Notes: generated from the letters alone by a model not told the origin. A stretch of 64,000 nucleotides of DNA from Fervidobacterium sp. UBA5837 (GCA_002432805.1 DJGV01000016.1:356486-420485); one strand, 5' to 3'; counted from the first letter of the stretch, positions 42,518 through 51,807 are shown. A program made the numbers and translations.

Positions 42518-44245
42518 TCACTCCTTGTACAGCCAGTCAGCATTCCAAAGTGTACCCTGGAGCAGTCCTATTTTGACATTCTTGAGAGTATTGCGCCATG
42601 CATAGAGTCTCAATGTGTTGACTGTGTAAATGAGTGGTATATTTTCAGATGTAATCTTCTGGTTCTGTGCCCAATAGTCTTTGACAACGTTGTCATCAAG
42701 TATCCTGACATTTTCTTTGAATATCTTGTCGATCTGTTTTTCGAATTCGGGAACTTTGTATGTCTTTGGATCTACCCAGTCTGCAACTTCTGGTGACAAG
42801 TTCCAGAAGTGGAGTGAACCATCGATTGCCCATACGTTGTTTCCACCTTGTGGCTCATCGCTGCCAGTAAGCCCAATGATTATGGCATCCCAGTCGCCAA
42901 CGTTTAGCATCCTGTTGATCATTGTGTTGAAATCACCTGGAACAAATGTTATATCCATGCCGAGTTGTTTGAGAGCTGCTGTCAAAATGTTACCGATGCC
43001 TTCACGAGTCTTGTTACCGGCATTCGTTTCAATTATGAACTTTACTGGTCTGCCTTCACTATCGAGAAGCTTACCGTTTTTGTCCCATTTGAATCCGCCA
43101 AGTTTTAGCTCTGCCCTTGCTTTGTTCAAATCATATGGATATTTCACAACAACTTTCTCGTTGTAGTATGGGGAAGCCATGGAAACTGGTGACCATTGCT
43201 CGATTGCAAGGCCATTGTACAACGTGTCGATTATCTTTTTCTTATCCATTGCATATGCAACTGCTTTTCTGAAGTGTACGTTTCTGAACCATTCTCTCTT
43301 TGCCTCGTCTTTGTTATTCCAGTTGAATGTAATGAATTCTGTACCAAAAGCTGGGCCATAAGAAAGAACATTGATGTTGAATTTCTTTTCATTTTCCTTG
43401 AAATAAGAGAATTCTGTTCCCCTTGGTGAATAGATATCGATCTCACCGTTTTCAAATGCAAGTTTCATAGCATCTTGAGAAGATATGATCTTGTAAATGT
43501 ATTCGTTAAGATATGGAAGTTGCTTGCCTTCCTTATCCTTTTTCCAGTAGTTCGGGTTTGCTGTGAATCTTACATATTGGTCAGGTACATATTCCACAGG
43601 GATGAACGGCCCGAGCCCAACTATCTCTTTCTTGTTTATAGAATCGACCGTCCAGAACTCTGCAAATTTCTTATTTTTTACCCAAGGCTCGGCAATGTGC
43701 TTCGGGAATATGTACATACCACCAACGTATCTGAATGCAAGTCTGAATGGTTCTGCATAGTATACTCTAACTGTGTAATCGTTTATCTTTGTTGCCTTTG
43801 GTAGATAACCATTTGTACTCTCGAGTATGTCTTTGAATGAACTTGGAATGTCTGGATTAGTATAGATATCGTTGAGCGTGAATACAACATCATCTGCGTC
43901 GAATGGTTGTCCATCGCTCCACTTTACACCTTTCCTAAGATACCAAATGATTTCCATGCCGCCATCTTTTGTTAGACGTGGGCCGTCCCACTTCTCAGCA
44001 ATGGCCGGGAAGAACTTACCGTTTTCATCCATTTCAACGAGTGTACCGCCGTAACCCATGAACATGGTAATAACGTCCGAAGAACTTGTCTCTTTGGAAA
44101 CTGTGTCGTTAAGTGTTCTTGGTCCGCTCAGCGTTCCAACAGTAAGAGTTCCGCCCTTTTTTCCAGTAGCATCCTCACCGAGGTATGCTGCAAATGAGCT
44201 AATAACTAATAAAGAAAGAAAAAGTGTTACGAGAACCTTCCTCAT
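42518..44245 (-). CDS. oppA: Oligopeptide-binding protein, SBP family 5
   Basis: Exported receptor of 575 aa. Signal peptide MRKVLVTLFLSLLVISSFAA is followed by GGTLTVGTLSGPRTLNDTVSKETSS, the usual opening of family-5 solute-binding proteins. IWYLRKGVKWSDGQPFDADDVVFTLN near 93-118 is the diagnostic motif, and VRKAVAYAMDKKKIIDTLYNG-like sequence near 325 is also present. The ligand may be a peptide, though in Thermotogae members of this family also bind oligosaccharides. It starts four bases after oppF with GGGAGGTG in front. Confidence 0.9.
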   Translation of the reverse strand: MRKVLVTLFLSLLVISSFAAYLGEDATGKKGGTLTVGTLSGPRTLNDTVSKETSSSDVITMFMGYGGTLVEMDENGKFFPAIAEKWDGPRLTKDGGMEIIWYLRKGVKWSDGQPFDADDVVFTLNDIYTNPDIPSSFKDILESTNGYLPKATKINDYTVRVYYAEPFRLAFRYVGGMYIFPKHIAEPWVKNKKFAEFWTVDSINKKEIVGLGPFIPVEYVPDQYVRFTANPNYWKKDKEGKQLPYLNEYIYKIISSQDAMKLAFENGEIDIYSPRGTEFSYFKENEKKFNINVLSYGPAFGTEFITFNWNNKDEAKREWFRNVHFRKAVAYAMDKKKIIDTLYNGLAIEQWSPVSMASPYYNEKVVVKYPYDLNKARAELKLGGFKWDKNGKLLDSEGRPVKFIIETNAGNKTREGIGNILTAALKQLGMDITFVPGDFNTMINRMLNVGDWDAIIIGLTGSDEPQGGNNVWAIDGSLHFWNLSPEVADWVDPKTYKVPEFEKQIDKIFKENVRILDDNVVKDYWAQNQKITSENIPLIYTVNTLRLYAWRNTLKNVKIGLLQGTLWNADWLYKE

Positions 44246-44249
44246 AAAC

Positions 44250-45290
44250 TTACACCTCCCTTTTATCTACCAGGTAGCATGCAACCTGGTGATTTTCCGA
44301 AATTGATTTTGTTTGTGGGTATTCTTTATCACATTGTTCCATTCTAAATGGGCACCTTGGATTGAAGAAACAACCATTCGGCCTAATTATAGGACTTGGA
44401 ACGTTTCCACTCAATATTATCCTCTTTCTCTTCTTTTCAATTGCTGGATCAGGGATTGGTGATGCAGACAAAAGTGCCTTTGTGTATGGATGTATCGGAT
44501 TGTCAAAGACTTCATTTACATCCCCCATCTCTACTATCCTGCCAAGGTACATGACAGCAACATTGTTGCTTATGAACCTGACGAGTGAAAGGTTGTGCGA
44601 GATAAAGATGTACGTGAGGCCCATGTTCTTTTGGAAATCCAACAGAAGATTAACTATTTGCGCTTGAACAGACACATCTAACGCAGATGTTGGTTCGTCT
44701 AGGTAAATGATTTCCGGATTGACGCTCAACGCCCTTGCTATTGCTATTCTTTGCTTTTGACCACCACTGAATTGGTGTGGATATCTATCCATGTGGAATG
44801 GTTTTAGACCAACCATTCTCAAAAGTTCTACGGCCCTCTCGTTTGCTTCTTGCTGATTGGAAACTATCTTGTGAAAGAGCATAGGTTCCGTCAATATCTG
44901 ACCAACTGTCATTCTTGGGTTCAACGAGCCAATGGGATTTTGAAAAACTATTTGCATCTTCCTTCGAAAAGGTAGTAACTCTTCTCGAGAAAGTTTTGAA
45001 ATATCTGTTCCTAATATCTCTATTTTACCATCAGTTGGGTCGGTTAATCTTAACATGGTCCTTGCGGTTGTGGTCTTTCCACAGCCAGATTCTCCAACTA
45101 TTGCAAATGTTTCTCCACGCCTAACCTCAAAAGATATGTCATCAATCGCTTTAACATCTCCAACGCGTTTTTTCACCAAGAAGCCTTTGTATATTGGAAA
45201 ATATTTCTTCAAATTTACAACCCTTGCAACGACTTCATCTTTAGATGCAACATTATTTTGTACCTTTTCAGCAACTTCATTGTTAGACAT
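44250..45290 (-). CDS. oppF: Oligopeptide ABC transporter ATP-binding protein OppF
   Basis: ATPase of 346 aa. Walker A GESGCGKTT near residues 63-71, signature FSGGQKQRIAIARAL near 176, Walker B IIYLDEPTSALD near 197. The C-terminal oligopeptide_HPY domain has four cysteines (CFFNPRCPFRMEQC and a later VACYL), a set that in some Dpp/Opp ATPases binds an iron-sulfur cluster. Overlaps oppD by 8 bp upstream and nearly abuts oppA downstream. Confidence 0.93.
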   Translation of the reverse strand: MSNNEVAEKVQNNVASKDEVVARVVNLKKYFPIYKGFLVKKRVGDVKAIDDISFEVRRGETFAIVGESGCGKTTTARTMLRLTDPTDGKIEILGTDISKLSREELLPFRRKMQIVFQNPIGSLNPRMTVGQILTEPMLFHKIVSNQQEANERAVELLRMVGLKPFHMDRYPHQFSGGQKQRIAIARALSVNPEIIYLDEPTSALDVSVQAQIVNLLLDFQKNMGLTYIFISHNLSLVRFISNNVAVMYLGRIVEMGDVNEVFDNPIHPYTKALLSASPIPDPAIEKKRKRIILSGNVPSPIIRPNGCFFNPRCPFRMEQCDKEYPQTKSISENHQVACYLVDKREV

Positions 45291-46290
45291 ACAAATCCCC
45301 TCCAGGTTCCACCGGGTTGAAGCATCTCACATAGTGGTTTGGTTCAAATTCATCGAGTTTCGGTAGTTCTTTTGAACACTTGTCGAGCCTTCTCGGACAT
45401 CTTGGAGCAAATGGGCAAACATCTGGCACATCGATCATCCTTGGAGGCTGTCCAGGTATCGATTCAAGACTGTCTTGCTTTATGTCAACACGTGGTATTG
45501 ATCTCAACAACATGTGCGTGTAAGGATGAGTTGGCTTATGGAAAACATCTTCAGCAGATGCTAGTTCCATCTGTCTACCACCGTACATGACCATAACTCT
45601 ATCTGCCATTGCAGATATGACACCAAGGTCATGAGTTATAAACAAAGTTCCAGTTTTCATTTCCGTTTGTAATTGCTTCATTAAATCCAAAACCTGCGCT
45701 TGAATGGTAACGTCAAGTGCCGTTGTTGGCTCGTCAGCAATTAGTATCTTCGGATTACACGAAAGAGCGATTGCTATGACAACTCTCTGTTTCATACCAC
45801 CGCTGAATTCAAACGGGTAAGAATTCATCCTTTTCTCTGGCTCCGGTATTTGCACTTTATCGAGCGCTTCAACAGCCAACCTCCAAGCTCCTGTTCTGTC
45901 TACATCTTGGTGCTGCATAATTGTCTCGATGAGTTGATCACCTATCGTGTAAAGAGGATTGAGAGATGTAAGAGGATCTTGAAATATCATCGATAGCTCT
46001 TTCCCTCTTATATGGGTTAATTCGTCATCACTCATCTTAGCAATATCTTCTTCTCTTCCACGTCCACGATAAATCATCTCACCACTTACGATCTTACCGG
46101 GATGATGGATGAGGCGCATTACACTTCGAACAGTTATACTCTTTCCTGAACCAGTTTCCCCCACGATTCCAAGTACTTCGTTTGGAGCAAGTTCAAATGA
46201 AACGTCATTTACTGCTTTTAATACCCCTTCTTCAAGAAAGAACCAAGTGCTCAGATTTCTGACACTGAGTATGGATTCCAAATCTACCAA
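45283..46290 (-). CDS. oppD: Oligopeptide ABC transporter ATP-binding protein OppD
   Basis: First gene of the opp operon, 335 aa. Walker A GETGSGKSI near residues 44-52, signature FSGGMKQRVVIAIAL near 164, Walker B ILIADEPTTALD near 184, switch His in FITHDLGV near 219. The C-terminal domain again has the four-cysteine pattern (VCPFAPRCPRRLDKC and VRCFNP). Works as a heterodimer with OppF. The start is about 210 bp after a predicted promoter, so the message has a long leader. Confidence 0.93.
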   Translation of the reverse strand: MVDLESILSVRNLSTWFFLEEGVLKAVNDVSFELAPNEVLGIVGETGSGKSITVRSVMRLIHHPGKIVSGEMIYRGRGREEDIAKMSDDELTHIRGKELSMIFQDPLTSLNPLYTIGDQLIETIMQHQDVDRTGAWRLAVEALDKVQIPEPEKRMNSYPFEFSGGMKQRVVIAIALSCNPKILIADEPTTALDVTIQAQVLDLMKQLQTEMKTGTLFITHDLGVISAMADRVMVMYGGRQMELASAEDVFHKPTHPYTHMLLRSIPRVDIKQDSLESIPGQPPRMIDVPDVCPFAPRCPRRLDKCSKELPKLDEFEPNHYVRCFNPVEPGGDLYV

Positions 46291-46351
46291 TCCTCCTTGC
46301 GAACTCTTTTAAAAGTCCTAATTCTATGGCTACGTTCAGTTATTTGCATGG

Positions 46352-46375
46352 ATCTTACAAGACATCTTACAAGAC
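46352..46375. repeat. 12-bp tandem repeat in the opp leader
   Basis: ATCTTACAAGAC occurs twice head to tail, with a third partial copy (ATTTG) following, about 60 bp before oppD. Confidence 0.6.
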
Positions 46376-46498
46376 ATTTGTAAAGAGCAGAGATATCGAA
46401 CGCAACTAAGGAAATAACTATAACCAACACAATAAGCTTCAATGTAAACTCTTCCACAAGTTTTTGTAACGCTAAGATTTTGTACTTCGTTGTAATAT

Positions 46499-46528
46499 AT
46501 TCTATCACAAAATCATCTTTTATTTCAA
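46499..46528 (-). promoter_or_regulatory. Putative sigma-A promoter of oppDFABC
   Basis: On the minus strand TTGAAA (46528-46523), 18 bp, TAGAAT (46504-46499). Confidence 0.5.
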
Positions 46529-46591
46529 TACTTAATTTTATTTAACTACAGAAATATTTCAAAGAAAATAGAAGAAAATCTCGAAAGTTAA

Positions 46592-47347
46592 TCATGTTAG
46601 AAAAATATTCACTCTTATCCTTCCCTTACCGATTGTTCTGATTAAAAAGGATAACTTTGATAGAAATTCGTCTCGAAGCGGTTTAATGTCACCACTTTTT
46701 GACAACAATTCTTCTTCAAAGAGTGCTATCTTTATGCTTCCTTCGTTAGTCCTGATTTCAATGAAATCTACGGTTGCAGAATTATCTCCATTGTAACTTG
46801 TAAAGAGTATTCTATCTTGTGTTAGACTAATGGATTCTATACGATTAATCGGGACAAAGTGATAACCCACTACATCCCAAGTTTTCTGAGATACACTTAT
46901 TTTCAATTCATTAATGATCAAGCCATCATCGATGACTGAAAAGATTACGTTGTACATCGGATAGAAATACTTGAGAAATCCTTTCTTTGATTTTACATAA
47001 TATTCATTGCTCATCCACGGTCTGAAAGATATGAAATCTGCAATAACTACTGCATTGTTCCTCTTGGCTTGATTTAGTGCGTTGTTTTTAATTTCGTCAA
47101 GATTTTTGTCAAAGTCTTTGTTCGATAAAAACCTTAAAATATAAAGAAAGATTCCTATGCCACTCAGTGTAAGTATTATATTACCGACAAAAAATTTTAT
47201 GAGTTCAATTAGAGATGTATAGTCACCAAAAACACGGTTTGGAAGATGGATAAAGATCAGTGCTAATGATATCAAAGCTCCAACTATGGATGAGATCGGA
47301 AATTTTTGGAAGAAATACTTATCTGATTTCAAGATTTTGACCCCCAT
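46592..47347 (-). CDS. Membrane protein of unknown function
   Basis: 251 aa. Two hydrophobic helices (about residues 18-36 and 50-72) form a hairpin, followed by a soluble cytoplasmic or external domain of 180 residues with mostly beta character (VIFSVIDDGLIINELKISV, RIESISLTQDRILFTSYNG, TVDFIEIRTNEGSIKIALF). The layout resembles membrane proteins with a PH-like C-terminal domain, but no motif settles the family. It lies 29 bp after xseB, so it is probably the last gene of the xseA-xseB unit. No function is proposed. Confidence 0.7.
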   Translation of the reverse strand: MGVKILKSDKYFFQKFPISSIVGALISLALIFIHLPNRVFGDYTSLIELIKFFVGNIILTLSGIGIFLYILRFLSNKDFDKNLDEIKNNALNQAKRNNAVVIADFISFRPWMSNEYYVKSKKGFLKYFYPMYNVIFSVIDDGLIINELKISVSQKTWDVVGYHFVPINRIESISLTQDRILFTSYNGDNSATVDFIEIRTNEGSIKIALFEEELLSKSGDIKPLRDEFLSKLSFLIRTIGKGRIRVNIFLT

Positions 47348-47376
47348 CTCTTCTAATTTTTGAACTAGAAATATCC

Positions 47377-47640
47377 TTATTGGTCCATGCTTTTGACAAA
47401 ATCTTCATACATTCTGTCTATTTCTTCCTTCTTCTTTTTCACTTCTGCAAGTTTCTCTCTTGCCTTCATCAAAAGTGTTATTGCCTTTGAGTACAGTTCT
47501 ATCTGCGTCTCTATGTCGAGATCTGATGAGATGAAAGATGACTTTATCGAATCTATCAGCTCCATCAGTTGTTTAAATGTTAACTTTTCGATCTTCTCTT
47601 TCTTAAGATTAAGTATATTTTGTACGCTTTCCAAATCCAT
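47377..47640 (-). CDS. xseB: Exodeoxyribonuclease VII small subunit
   Basis: 87 aa, two long amphipathic helices. The motif ELIDSIKSSFISSDLDIETQIELYSKAITLLMKARE matches the XseB core (one or more small subunits bind the C-terminal helices of XseA). GAGGGG lies five bases before the ATG. It follows xseA by 14 bp. Cytoplasmic partner for single-strand DNA degradation in repair. Confidence 0.9.
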   Translation of the reverse strand: MDLESVQNILNLKKEKIEKLTFKQLMELIDSIKSSFISSDLDIETQIELYSKAITLLMKAREKLAEVKKKKEEIDRMYEDFVKSMDQ

Positions 47641-47654
47641 ATTTACCCCTCTCT

Positions 47655-49175
47655 TTACCTACTATTATTTTGCTCATCGTTATCATCGATAGTTTTGACA
47701 ATCACACCACCGTCATAGAAGTTGATCTTTAAAACATCTTTCTCGTTTATCTCTTCCTTACTTCTTATAAATCTTCCATCCTTCGTTACCACTGCTCCAC
47801 CAACTAAGAGTGCCGAGGCAGGTCCACCTGTCTTTGAGAGTTCTTCTTTCACACTGTCAAGTCTTTGAGCATATGATAACTGTATTCTATCGAAATCATT
47901 CAGTATCCTATCGTAATTTGAAACGTCTTGAGAGTTATTCTTTAAGTTATAGTTCAAAGATGATGAAATCTTTTCAACTGTATCATCTATTTCCTTCTTA
48001 ACATCAACATATTTTGAAGAAATATTATTGGATAAAGCCCCCAAAACATCGAAAGAAAGCGCAGTTTCATAGTTTTTCAACGTGAAGGATTTCAACAGAA
48101 AACTCGCACTTTCAACGTTCAATTTTTCAGTTTTTGATATGTCCGCTTTCATAGAATCACTGAGCATTTTATAATTATCTTGCTCAACTTTGCTAGAAAA
48201 CACATTTAGAATGCTGTCCATTCGTTGGTTGACCTCACTGTACCATCTGTTTACACTTTCTAAGTAAGTCTTTATTTGGTTCGATATTTCCTTTGCAACT
48301 GCCGTTGGTGTAGGGAATCTACGCCAAGCAACACAGTCAGGGATCGTTTCATCTTTTTCATGTCCTATACCAGTTAAAACAGGTATGTATGCGTTCGTCT
48401 TGGCAATATGTTTTGCAAGTTCGTAATCATCGAAGTACATGAGATCACTCGGGCCACCGCCACCGCGTATTAAGACAATTACATCGTACTTAACACCATA
48501 TTCCTTGCAAAATGTAGTTATTCTGTCAAATGCACGTATCACATCTTGAGATGTCGATGCACCTTGCATGGACGATTCATAAAGATGAGTGACAGGCCTG
48601 TAATTGTCAGGTACCATCAGATTTGAAAGAAAATCGAAATATCCTTGAGCAGTTCTAGATGTTATCAAAGCTATCATCCTTATTGGTTCAAGTTCCAATA
48701 AGTTATGTTCTACTTCTACCAATAACCCTTCCTTTTTTAGTTGTTCTTTTATCTTCTGTCTCCTGCTGAGTATATCAGATTCACCTTGTGGCGCTATGGA
48801 ATCTGCCCAAAAACTGAATTGCGCGCGTTCTGGATAAAAGGATAACTTGCCTTGAAATTCCCATTTCTTGTGTTCCAGTTGGTTCCAATCCATAATTCCT
48901 AAACCTAAAAGGTTTTTCATAACTGCAGGTGCCAAATTTCTCCATACAACGACCGTCATCTCTGTTTTCTTACCATTCAACGTTTCCTGCGATACTGTGA
49001 TGTAAACAGAGCCGCTGTAAGGTTTGACTTTGACAACGTCTGCTGTGAATTTGAATCTCAATCTATAAAGGTCCGTCTCTTTAATCTTTGCATCTATGTA
49101 TTCGACAAAATCGTGCAACGTATCAAATTCTAACAAACCAGATCTTTCATACTGAAATAGCACATCTTGGTTCAT
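47655..49175 (-). CDS. xseA: Exodeoxyribonuclease VII large subunit
   Basis: 506 aa. N-terminal OB-fold (residues 30-135) for single-stranded DNA. The catalytic domain carries the family motifs IALITSRTAQGYFDFLSNL near 168, VIVLIRGGGGPSDLMYFDDYELA near 236-258, and LTGIGHEKDETIPDCVAWRRFPTPTAVA near 270-297. A long coiled-coil C-terminal arm (310-450) is where XseB binds. The protein ends with a short basic-acidic tail after VRGGV-like ILVGGAVVTKDG near 468. Ribosome site is weak. Confidence 0.93.
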   Translation of the reverse strand: MNQDVLFQYERSGLLEFDTLHDFVEYIDAKIKETDLYRLRFKFTADVVKVKPYSGSVYITVSQETLNGKKTEMTVVVWRNLAPAVMKNLLGLGIMDWNQLEHKKWEFQGKLSFYPERAQFSFWADSIAPQGESDILSRRQKIKEQLKKEGLLVEVEHNLLELEPIRMIALITSRTAQGYFDFLSNLMVPDNYRPVTHLYESSMQGASTSQDVIRAFDRITTFCKEYGVKYDVIVLIRGGGGPSDLMYFDDYELAKHIAKTNAYIPVLTGIGHEKDETIPDCVAWRRFPTPTAVAKEISNQIKTYLESVNRWYSEVNQRMDSILNVFSSKVEQDNYKMLSDSMKADISKTEKLNVESASFLLKSFTLKNYETALSFDVLGALSNNISSKYVDVKKEIDDTVEKISSSLNYNLKNNSQDVSNYDRILNDFDRIQLSYAQRLDSVKEELSKTGGPASALLVGGAVVTKDGRFIRSKEEINEKDVLKINFYDGGVIVKTIDDNDEQNNSR

Positions 49176-49202
49176 TGTTAGTCACTACCTTCACATTTTT
49201 AT

Positions 49203-49226
49203 CTTATTTACTCTTATTTACTCTTA
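49203..49226. repeat. 10-bp tandem repeat upstream of xseA
   Basis: CTTATTTACT is repeated twice with a partial third copy (CTTA) in the xseA-panC gap. AT-rich; no function is evident. Confidence 0.5.
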
Positions 49227-49295
49227 CGTATTGAGATTTAATATACACTTTCTGAACATCATTGTCAACTTAGGAAATCAAAAAAACATTAATAT

Positions 49296-50138
49296 TTACT
49301 GTCTTATAGTAACATTGTCAATTAGTCTCGCTTTTCCAAAGAACACAGCGATAGCAACTATAACGTCTCCCTCGATTCTGTCTACAGGTATCAGAGTCTT
49401 TTCATCAACAACCTCGATGTAATCTATTTTCAGAAGTGGGTGATTCAAAACTCGTTGCATCTCGTCCTTTATCTTTTGAACGTCTCTTTCACCACCATCT
49501 ATAAGTCTTTTTGCTTCAAGTAGAGATTTGTACAATCTTGGTGCTTCACGTCTTTCTTCGTCACTGAGATAAACATTTCTCGAAGACATTGCCAGCCCGT
49601 CGGGTTCTCTGACAATAGGCATTTCCACCATTTCTACTTCCATATTAAGGTTTTCCACCATTCTTCTCAGTATTCTAAATTGCTGAGCATCCTTTTGGCC
49701 AAAATAGGCACGAGTTGGCCTTACGATGTTGAAAAGTTTCGTCACAACTGTACAGACACCTCTGAAATGTCCTGGCCTTCTTGCACCACACAGATATTTC
49801 GACATCTCAGTTTCATCGACGTACACAGAATAGTACGTTGGGTACATTTCTTCAACGGATGGATTGAAAATATAATCAACGTTGAAAGGATTGAGTAGTC
49901 TTAAATCCCGCTCAAGGTCTCGAGGATACCTATTGTAATCTTCGTTTGGACCAAATTGAGTCGGATTGACGAATATACTTACAACAACGATATCATTTTC
50001 TTCTCTTGCCTTTTGAACTAAGCTTAAGTGACCTTGGTGAAGATATCCCATAGTTGGTACAAACCCTATGGCCTTCCCATCAGCGAGCACTGATTTTGAA
50101 AGTGCCCTCATCTCGGAGACGTTCTGTATTAGTCTCAT
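49296..50138 (-). CDS. panC: Pantothenate synthetase
   Basis: Joins pantoate and beta-alanine with ATP hydrolysis to AMP in coenzyme A synthesis. 280 aa, full length. The nucleotidyltransferase-type HIGH motif appears as PTMGYLHQGHLSLV near residues 28-41; VSIFVNPTQFGPNEDYNRYPRD near 53 binds pantoate; FGQKDAQQFRILRRMV near 146 and the SSRNVYLS loop near 185 complete the active site. AAGGAGGAATC precedes the ATG. No other pan gene is in view. Confidence 0.96.
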   Translation of the reverse strand: MRLIQNVSEMRALSKSVLADGKAIGFVPTMGYLHQGHLSLVQKAREENDIVVVSIFVNPTQFGPNEDYNRYPRDLERDLRLLNPFNVDYIFNPSVEEMYPTYYSVYVDETEMSKYLCGARRPGHFRGVCTVVTKLFNIVRPTRAYFGQKDAQQFRILRRMVENLNMEVEMVEMPIVREPDGLAMSSRNVYLSDEERREAPRLYKSLLEAKRLIDGGERDVQKIKDEMQRVLNHPLLKIDYIEVVDEKTLIPVDRIEGDVIVAIAVFFGKARLIDNVTIRQ

Positions 50139-50259
50139 TCTTGATTCCTCCTTTCAAGTTGACAAGCCCATGAAATAAGGAGCATAAAGTTTTGATTCGA
50201 TAGTTCTCTACATAGACCGAATTCACTATTCTTAGATGTTAATGAATAGCTCTCGATAC

Positions 50260-51267
50260 TCATATTGCCCTCTTGTATGAACCATCCTCAGACTTGTATA
50301 TCAAACCCTTTAGTTCCATTACAGTGATAAGTACCAACAATTCTGATATGGGTTTGGATAAAGTAATTGCAATGTTCTCAACGTCTTGTGTACCGGATGA
50401 TTCGAGTACTTGAAGAATGACCTTTTCATCTTCTGATAGTTCGATCATCTTTCTGTGCTCCTTAAAACCGTAGTATTCCAAAATTTCCGAAGGATCACTT
50501 ACAAGATATGCACCATTTTTAATGAGTTCGTTTGTCCCTTTGGTTGTTGATTTGAAAATGTCTCCAGGAATGGCGAACACATCTTTACCCTGTTCTATAC
50601 CAAACCTTGCAGTTATCAGCGCACCGCTCTCCATACCAGCTTCCGTGACCAATATTCCCTGAGACAGCCCGGAGATGATTCTGTTTCTTGCAACAAACGT
50701 GTACTTTTTTGGTGAATCCCATGGCAGATATTCACTAACAACGCAACCATTTTCCAATATCTTTTTATACAGAGCTTCGTTCGATTTAGGATACACATAG
50801 TCGACACCGCAACCGAGAACTGCTATGGTAGGTCTTTCTTCTTTTATACAAGTAGTGTGAGCTATGCTATCTACACCGTATGCCATACCACTTACCACAA
50901 CAAAATGTTTTGATATTTCCTTTGTAAACATCTCTGTGACTTGCTTACCATAATTAGTCATCTTCCGTGTACCAACTACGGCAAACAAACCATACGAAAG
51001 ATATTCTGCATTACCCTTGATAAACAAAGAAACCGGAGGATCTGAGATGTTCTTTAGAGCCTCCGGATATCCTTCGTCCCAATAGGTTATCAATTTCACT
51101 TCATTTTTCGACAAATAATCCTCAAGTTTCGAAACAGTAGATAGGAAGCAATTCTCTGAAATTTTCAAACCTTCAAATAGTGTTTTACCGTAATTCAGTT
51201 GTTCTTCCATCTCTTGAATACTCTTTTTGTTCAAACATGACAAAACAGCAATTTCAGTAGCACGCAT
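50260..51267 (-). CDS. dprA: DNA processing protein DprA/Smf
   Basis: Single-strand DNA-binding RecA loader used in natural transformation, 335 aa. The Rossmann-type DprA core shows VGTRKMTNYG near residue 106, VSGMAYGVDSIAH near 126, LGCGVDYVYP near 150, ARNRIISGLSQG near 189 and SGALITARFG...FAIPGDI near 212-235. The last 60 residues resemble the winged-helix DprA_WH domain. GGGG at seven bases precedes the ATG. cinA, another gene often tied to competence, is 8 kb away, but no com pilus genes are in the window. Confidence 0.93.
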   Translation of the reverse strand: MRATEIAVLSCLNKKSIQEMEEQLNYGKTLFEGLKISENCFLSTVSKLEDYLSKNEVKLITYWDEGYPEALKNISDPPVSLFIKGNAEYLSYGLFAVVGTRKMTNYGKQVTEMFTKEISKHFVVVSGMAYGVDSIAHTTCIKEERPTIAVLGCGVDYVYPKSNEALYKKILENGCVVSEYLPWDSPKKYTFVARNRIISGLSQGILVTEAGMESGALITARFGIEQGKDVFAIPGDIFKSTTKGTNELIKNGAYLVSDPSEILEYYGFKEHRKMIELSEDEKVILQVLESSGTQDVENIAITLSKPISELLVLITVMELKGLIYKSEDGSYKRAI

Positions 51268-51319
51268 GCATTTTCCCCTATCAATCTACGTAATACCCTA
51301 ATGCGACACTTTACATGTT

Positions 51320-51607
51320 TTAATTTGAATTTCGCTTTGAGAGGATCTCTTTTATTTTTCCTTCAACGCCTGATGCCTTACCTGGAGAACATTTATCAGC
51401 TTTATCACCCTTTTCTACGATAGCTTTGGCATAGCCTTCACAACCAGGATAACCACACGTACCACAATTGACACCAGGAAGAGCTGCCAACACTAGTTGA
51501 ACAGTTGGATCTTCCTCAACTTTGAACTTCTCACTCACATAAGAGAGGAAGAGCCCAAAAGCAAAACCAAGACCACCGAGTAATACGGCTGAATAGACGA
51601 CCACCAC
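51320..51607 (-). CDS. RnfB-like small Fe-S membrane protein (N-terminal domain only)
   Basis: 95 aa. One N-terminal hydrophobic helix (about residues 2-22) is followed by a short Fe-S domain with Cys at 48, 51, 56 and 73 (PGVNCGTCGYPGCEGYA...DKC). This is the 4Fe-4S domain that sits between the membrane anchor and the ferredoxin repeats of RnfB. Here the protein stops after this domain, without ferredoxin motifs, and no other rnf gene is adjacent. I chose the GTG at 51607 because GGAGG is 8 nt upstream; the frame is open to 51631. Role in electron transfer to a membrane partner is inference. Confidence 0.8.
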   Translation of the reverse strand: MVVVYSAVLLGGLGFAFGLFLSYVSEKFKVEEDPTVQLVLAALPGVNCGTCGYPGCEGYAKAIVEKGDKADKCSPGKASGVEGKIKEILSKRNSN

Positions 51608-51636
51608 TTTTGTCACCTCCAAAAAAAACACTATAG

Positions 51637-51666
51637 AAGAATAGCAACCACAAGAATAGCAATCAT
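51637..51666. repeat. 15-bp near-perfect direct repeat
   Basis: AAGAATAGCAACCAC is followed at once by AAGAATAGCAATCAT (13 of 15 identical), 30 bp upstream of the RnfB-like gene, where promoter or operator elements would be expected. Confidence 0.45.
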
Positions 51667-51772
51667 AATCTTTTAATATTATACATTAAAAGAGCTTTTA
51701 ATGCAAATTCTTTGGGAACTGTTTTAAGCCTTGTTTTGATGATTTCGTTTCTATTAGTTAACATTATACATC

Positions 51773-51801
51773 TTGAAAGTTTACACTAATTGGGATATAA
51801 A
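51773..51801 (+). promoter_or_regulatory. Sigma-A promoter of the C-rich RNA
   Basis: TTGAAA (51773-51778), 17 bp, TATAAA (51796-51801). The spacing is ideal, and the predicted start lies near 51808, just before the two C6 runs. Confidence 0.6.
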
Positions 51802-51807
51802 TGTTAT

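Larger units (their letters stand above)
46291..46591. other. Leader and promoter region of the opp operon
   Basis: 301 bp between two minus-strand genes. It holds a promoter (46499-46528) and a 12-bp tandem repeat (46352-46375). A 74-codon minus-strand frame at 46284-46508 would overlap the oppD start, but it lacks a ribosome site and starts inside the promoter, so I treat the region as non-coding. Confidence 0.55.

Noticed and set aside
46284..46508. 74-codon minus-strand frame between the unknown membrane protein and oppD
   Set aside because: No ribosome site, begins inside the predicted opp promoter and overlaps the oppD start; the hydrophobic stretch alone is weak evidence.
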